Shown here: positions 52,451-52,670 of the stretch, piece after piece
Layout of the letters: the number at the start of each line of letters is the position of its first letter
Numbering within the stretch: position 1 is the first letter of the stretch
From: Arthrobacter endolithicus
Lineage (GTDB): Bacteria; Actinomycetota; Actinomycetes; Actinomycetales; Micrococcaceae
Reading direction: 5' to 3'
DNA: 52,670 bases
Assembly: GCF_026627425.1 (NCBI RefSeq)
Contig: NZ_JAPNLH010000020.1
Coordinates: 1-52,670 of the forward strand
Notes under the pieces: generated by a model
The model's database searches: none
What the model was told of the DNA's origin: nothing
Seen by the model: the letters and a program-made list of their open reading frames with translations, nothing else
Program-made: the position numbers and the translations under genes

Positions 52451-52670
52451 CTACCCGGATACCGCTGGGCTGAAAGTCGTTCCGCCATCCATGGAGACCT
52501 GAACGCCGGTACTCGTTGCTGCCCAGATCTGCGGCTTCCCCGCTTCTCCCTCAATTGCTGCGATCGCCTGCACCTGGTCGCTGATCTGGCCGGTTTGCAC
52601 CCAGCTCAGTCCCGCGTCGCCGGAAAGGTAGACCCTGCCGTCCGGCGTGACTCCGACGGCCGCCGTCGTT
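52451..52670 (-). CDS. BNR-repeat/F510_1955-like glycosylhydrolase-fold protein, C-terminal end
   Basis: The last 73 residues of a protein whose start lies beyond the right edge. VTPDGRVYLSGDAGLSWVQ and TGVQVSMDGGTTFSPAVSG are BNR/sialidase-type Asp-box blades of a beta-propeller, as in the F510_1955 family that accompanies ccdA and multicopper oxidase genes. Role unknown. It is four bases upstream of ccdA and in the same operon. Confidence 0.65.
   Translation of the reverse strand, partial: TTAAVGVTPDGRVYLSGDAGLSWVQTGQISDQVQAIAAIEGEAGKPQIWAATSTGVQVSMDGGTTFSPAVSG

Overview
The window looks like an accessory region (plasmid or genomic island) of a high-GC Gram-positive bacterium of the Micrococcales, most likely Arthrobacter-like or a close relative. 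The reasons are the GC-rich codon usage, leaderless starts, a mycothiol-dependent-isomerase-type gene, remnants of a type II GAPDH, System II cytochrome c biogenesis genes, and actinobacterial DUF3105, DUF3515, DUF4395 and DUF6226 proteins. Species level cannot be read from the sequence alone.

Layout. 1-200 is the end of an IS3-family element, followed by about 1.5 kb of gene-poor DNA with a 46-bp tandem repeat. 1697-9663 holds small regulator-plus-oxidoreductase units: VOC protein/MarR with two operators; TetR with a BBE-like FAD oxidase, an NmrA-like reductase and a quinone oxidoreductase; and an XRE-cupin regulator divergent from a methyltransferase (frameshifted at an A7 run) and a CxxC flavoprotein. 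9.7-15 kb is a run of small GNAT, kinase and DinB-type genes, many broken, with dispersed repeats. 16.0-18.0 kb holds a TIR-domain gene, a small ORF and a membrane protein that may form a defence operon. 18.7-23.3 kb has a phosphoesterase, an unknown gene, a coupled HIRAN and HNH pair, a TPR remnant and a GNAT gene. 23.4-25.6 kb is debris: a DUF11 protein fragment, a dispersed repeat and a tRNA-3'-end-like sequence.

25.7-52.7 kb is a copper and extracytoplasmic redox island broken up by insertion sequences. A DUF4395 gene is split by an intact 2478-bp IS with 15-bp inverted ends and a 5-bp target duplication. Then come a YraQ/ArsP-type permease, a degraded relative of the same IS, an alpha/beta hydrolase, an IS110 element with an in-frame stop, and the copA-copZ-csoR set with a perfect CsoR operator. 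A GAPDH pseudogene, an EamA transporter and integrase and IS3 remnants follow. The last 11 kb carries two operons: resA-like/resB/ccsB/DUF3515/membrane protein, and ccdA/multicopper oxidase/lgt/DUF3105/small membrane protein/ctaG. A divergent M23 peptidase lies between them.

How the genes fit together. CsoR would sense Cu(I), CopZ would carry it, CopA would export it and the Met-rich multicopper oxidase would oxidise it outside the membrane. CcdA, the TlpA-like thioredoxin, ResB and CcsB form a System II thiol and haem route. Lgt would lipidate the lipobox-bearing oxidase and thioredoxin. CsoR-like palindromes at 28711, 30031, 36918 and 46231 suggest that the parts share copper control. Several genes are interrupted by a single change (two TAG codons, one A7 frameshift), so either recent decay or sequencing error should be kept in mind.
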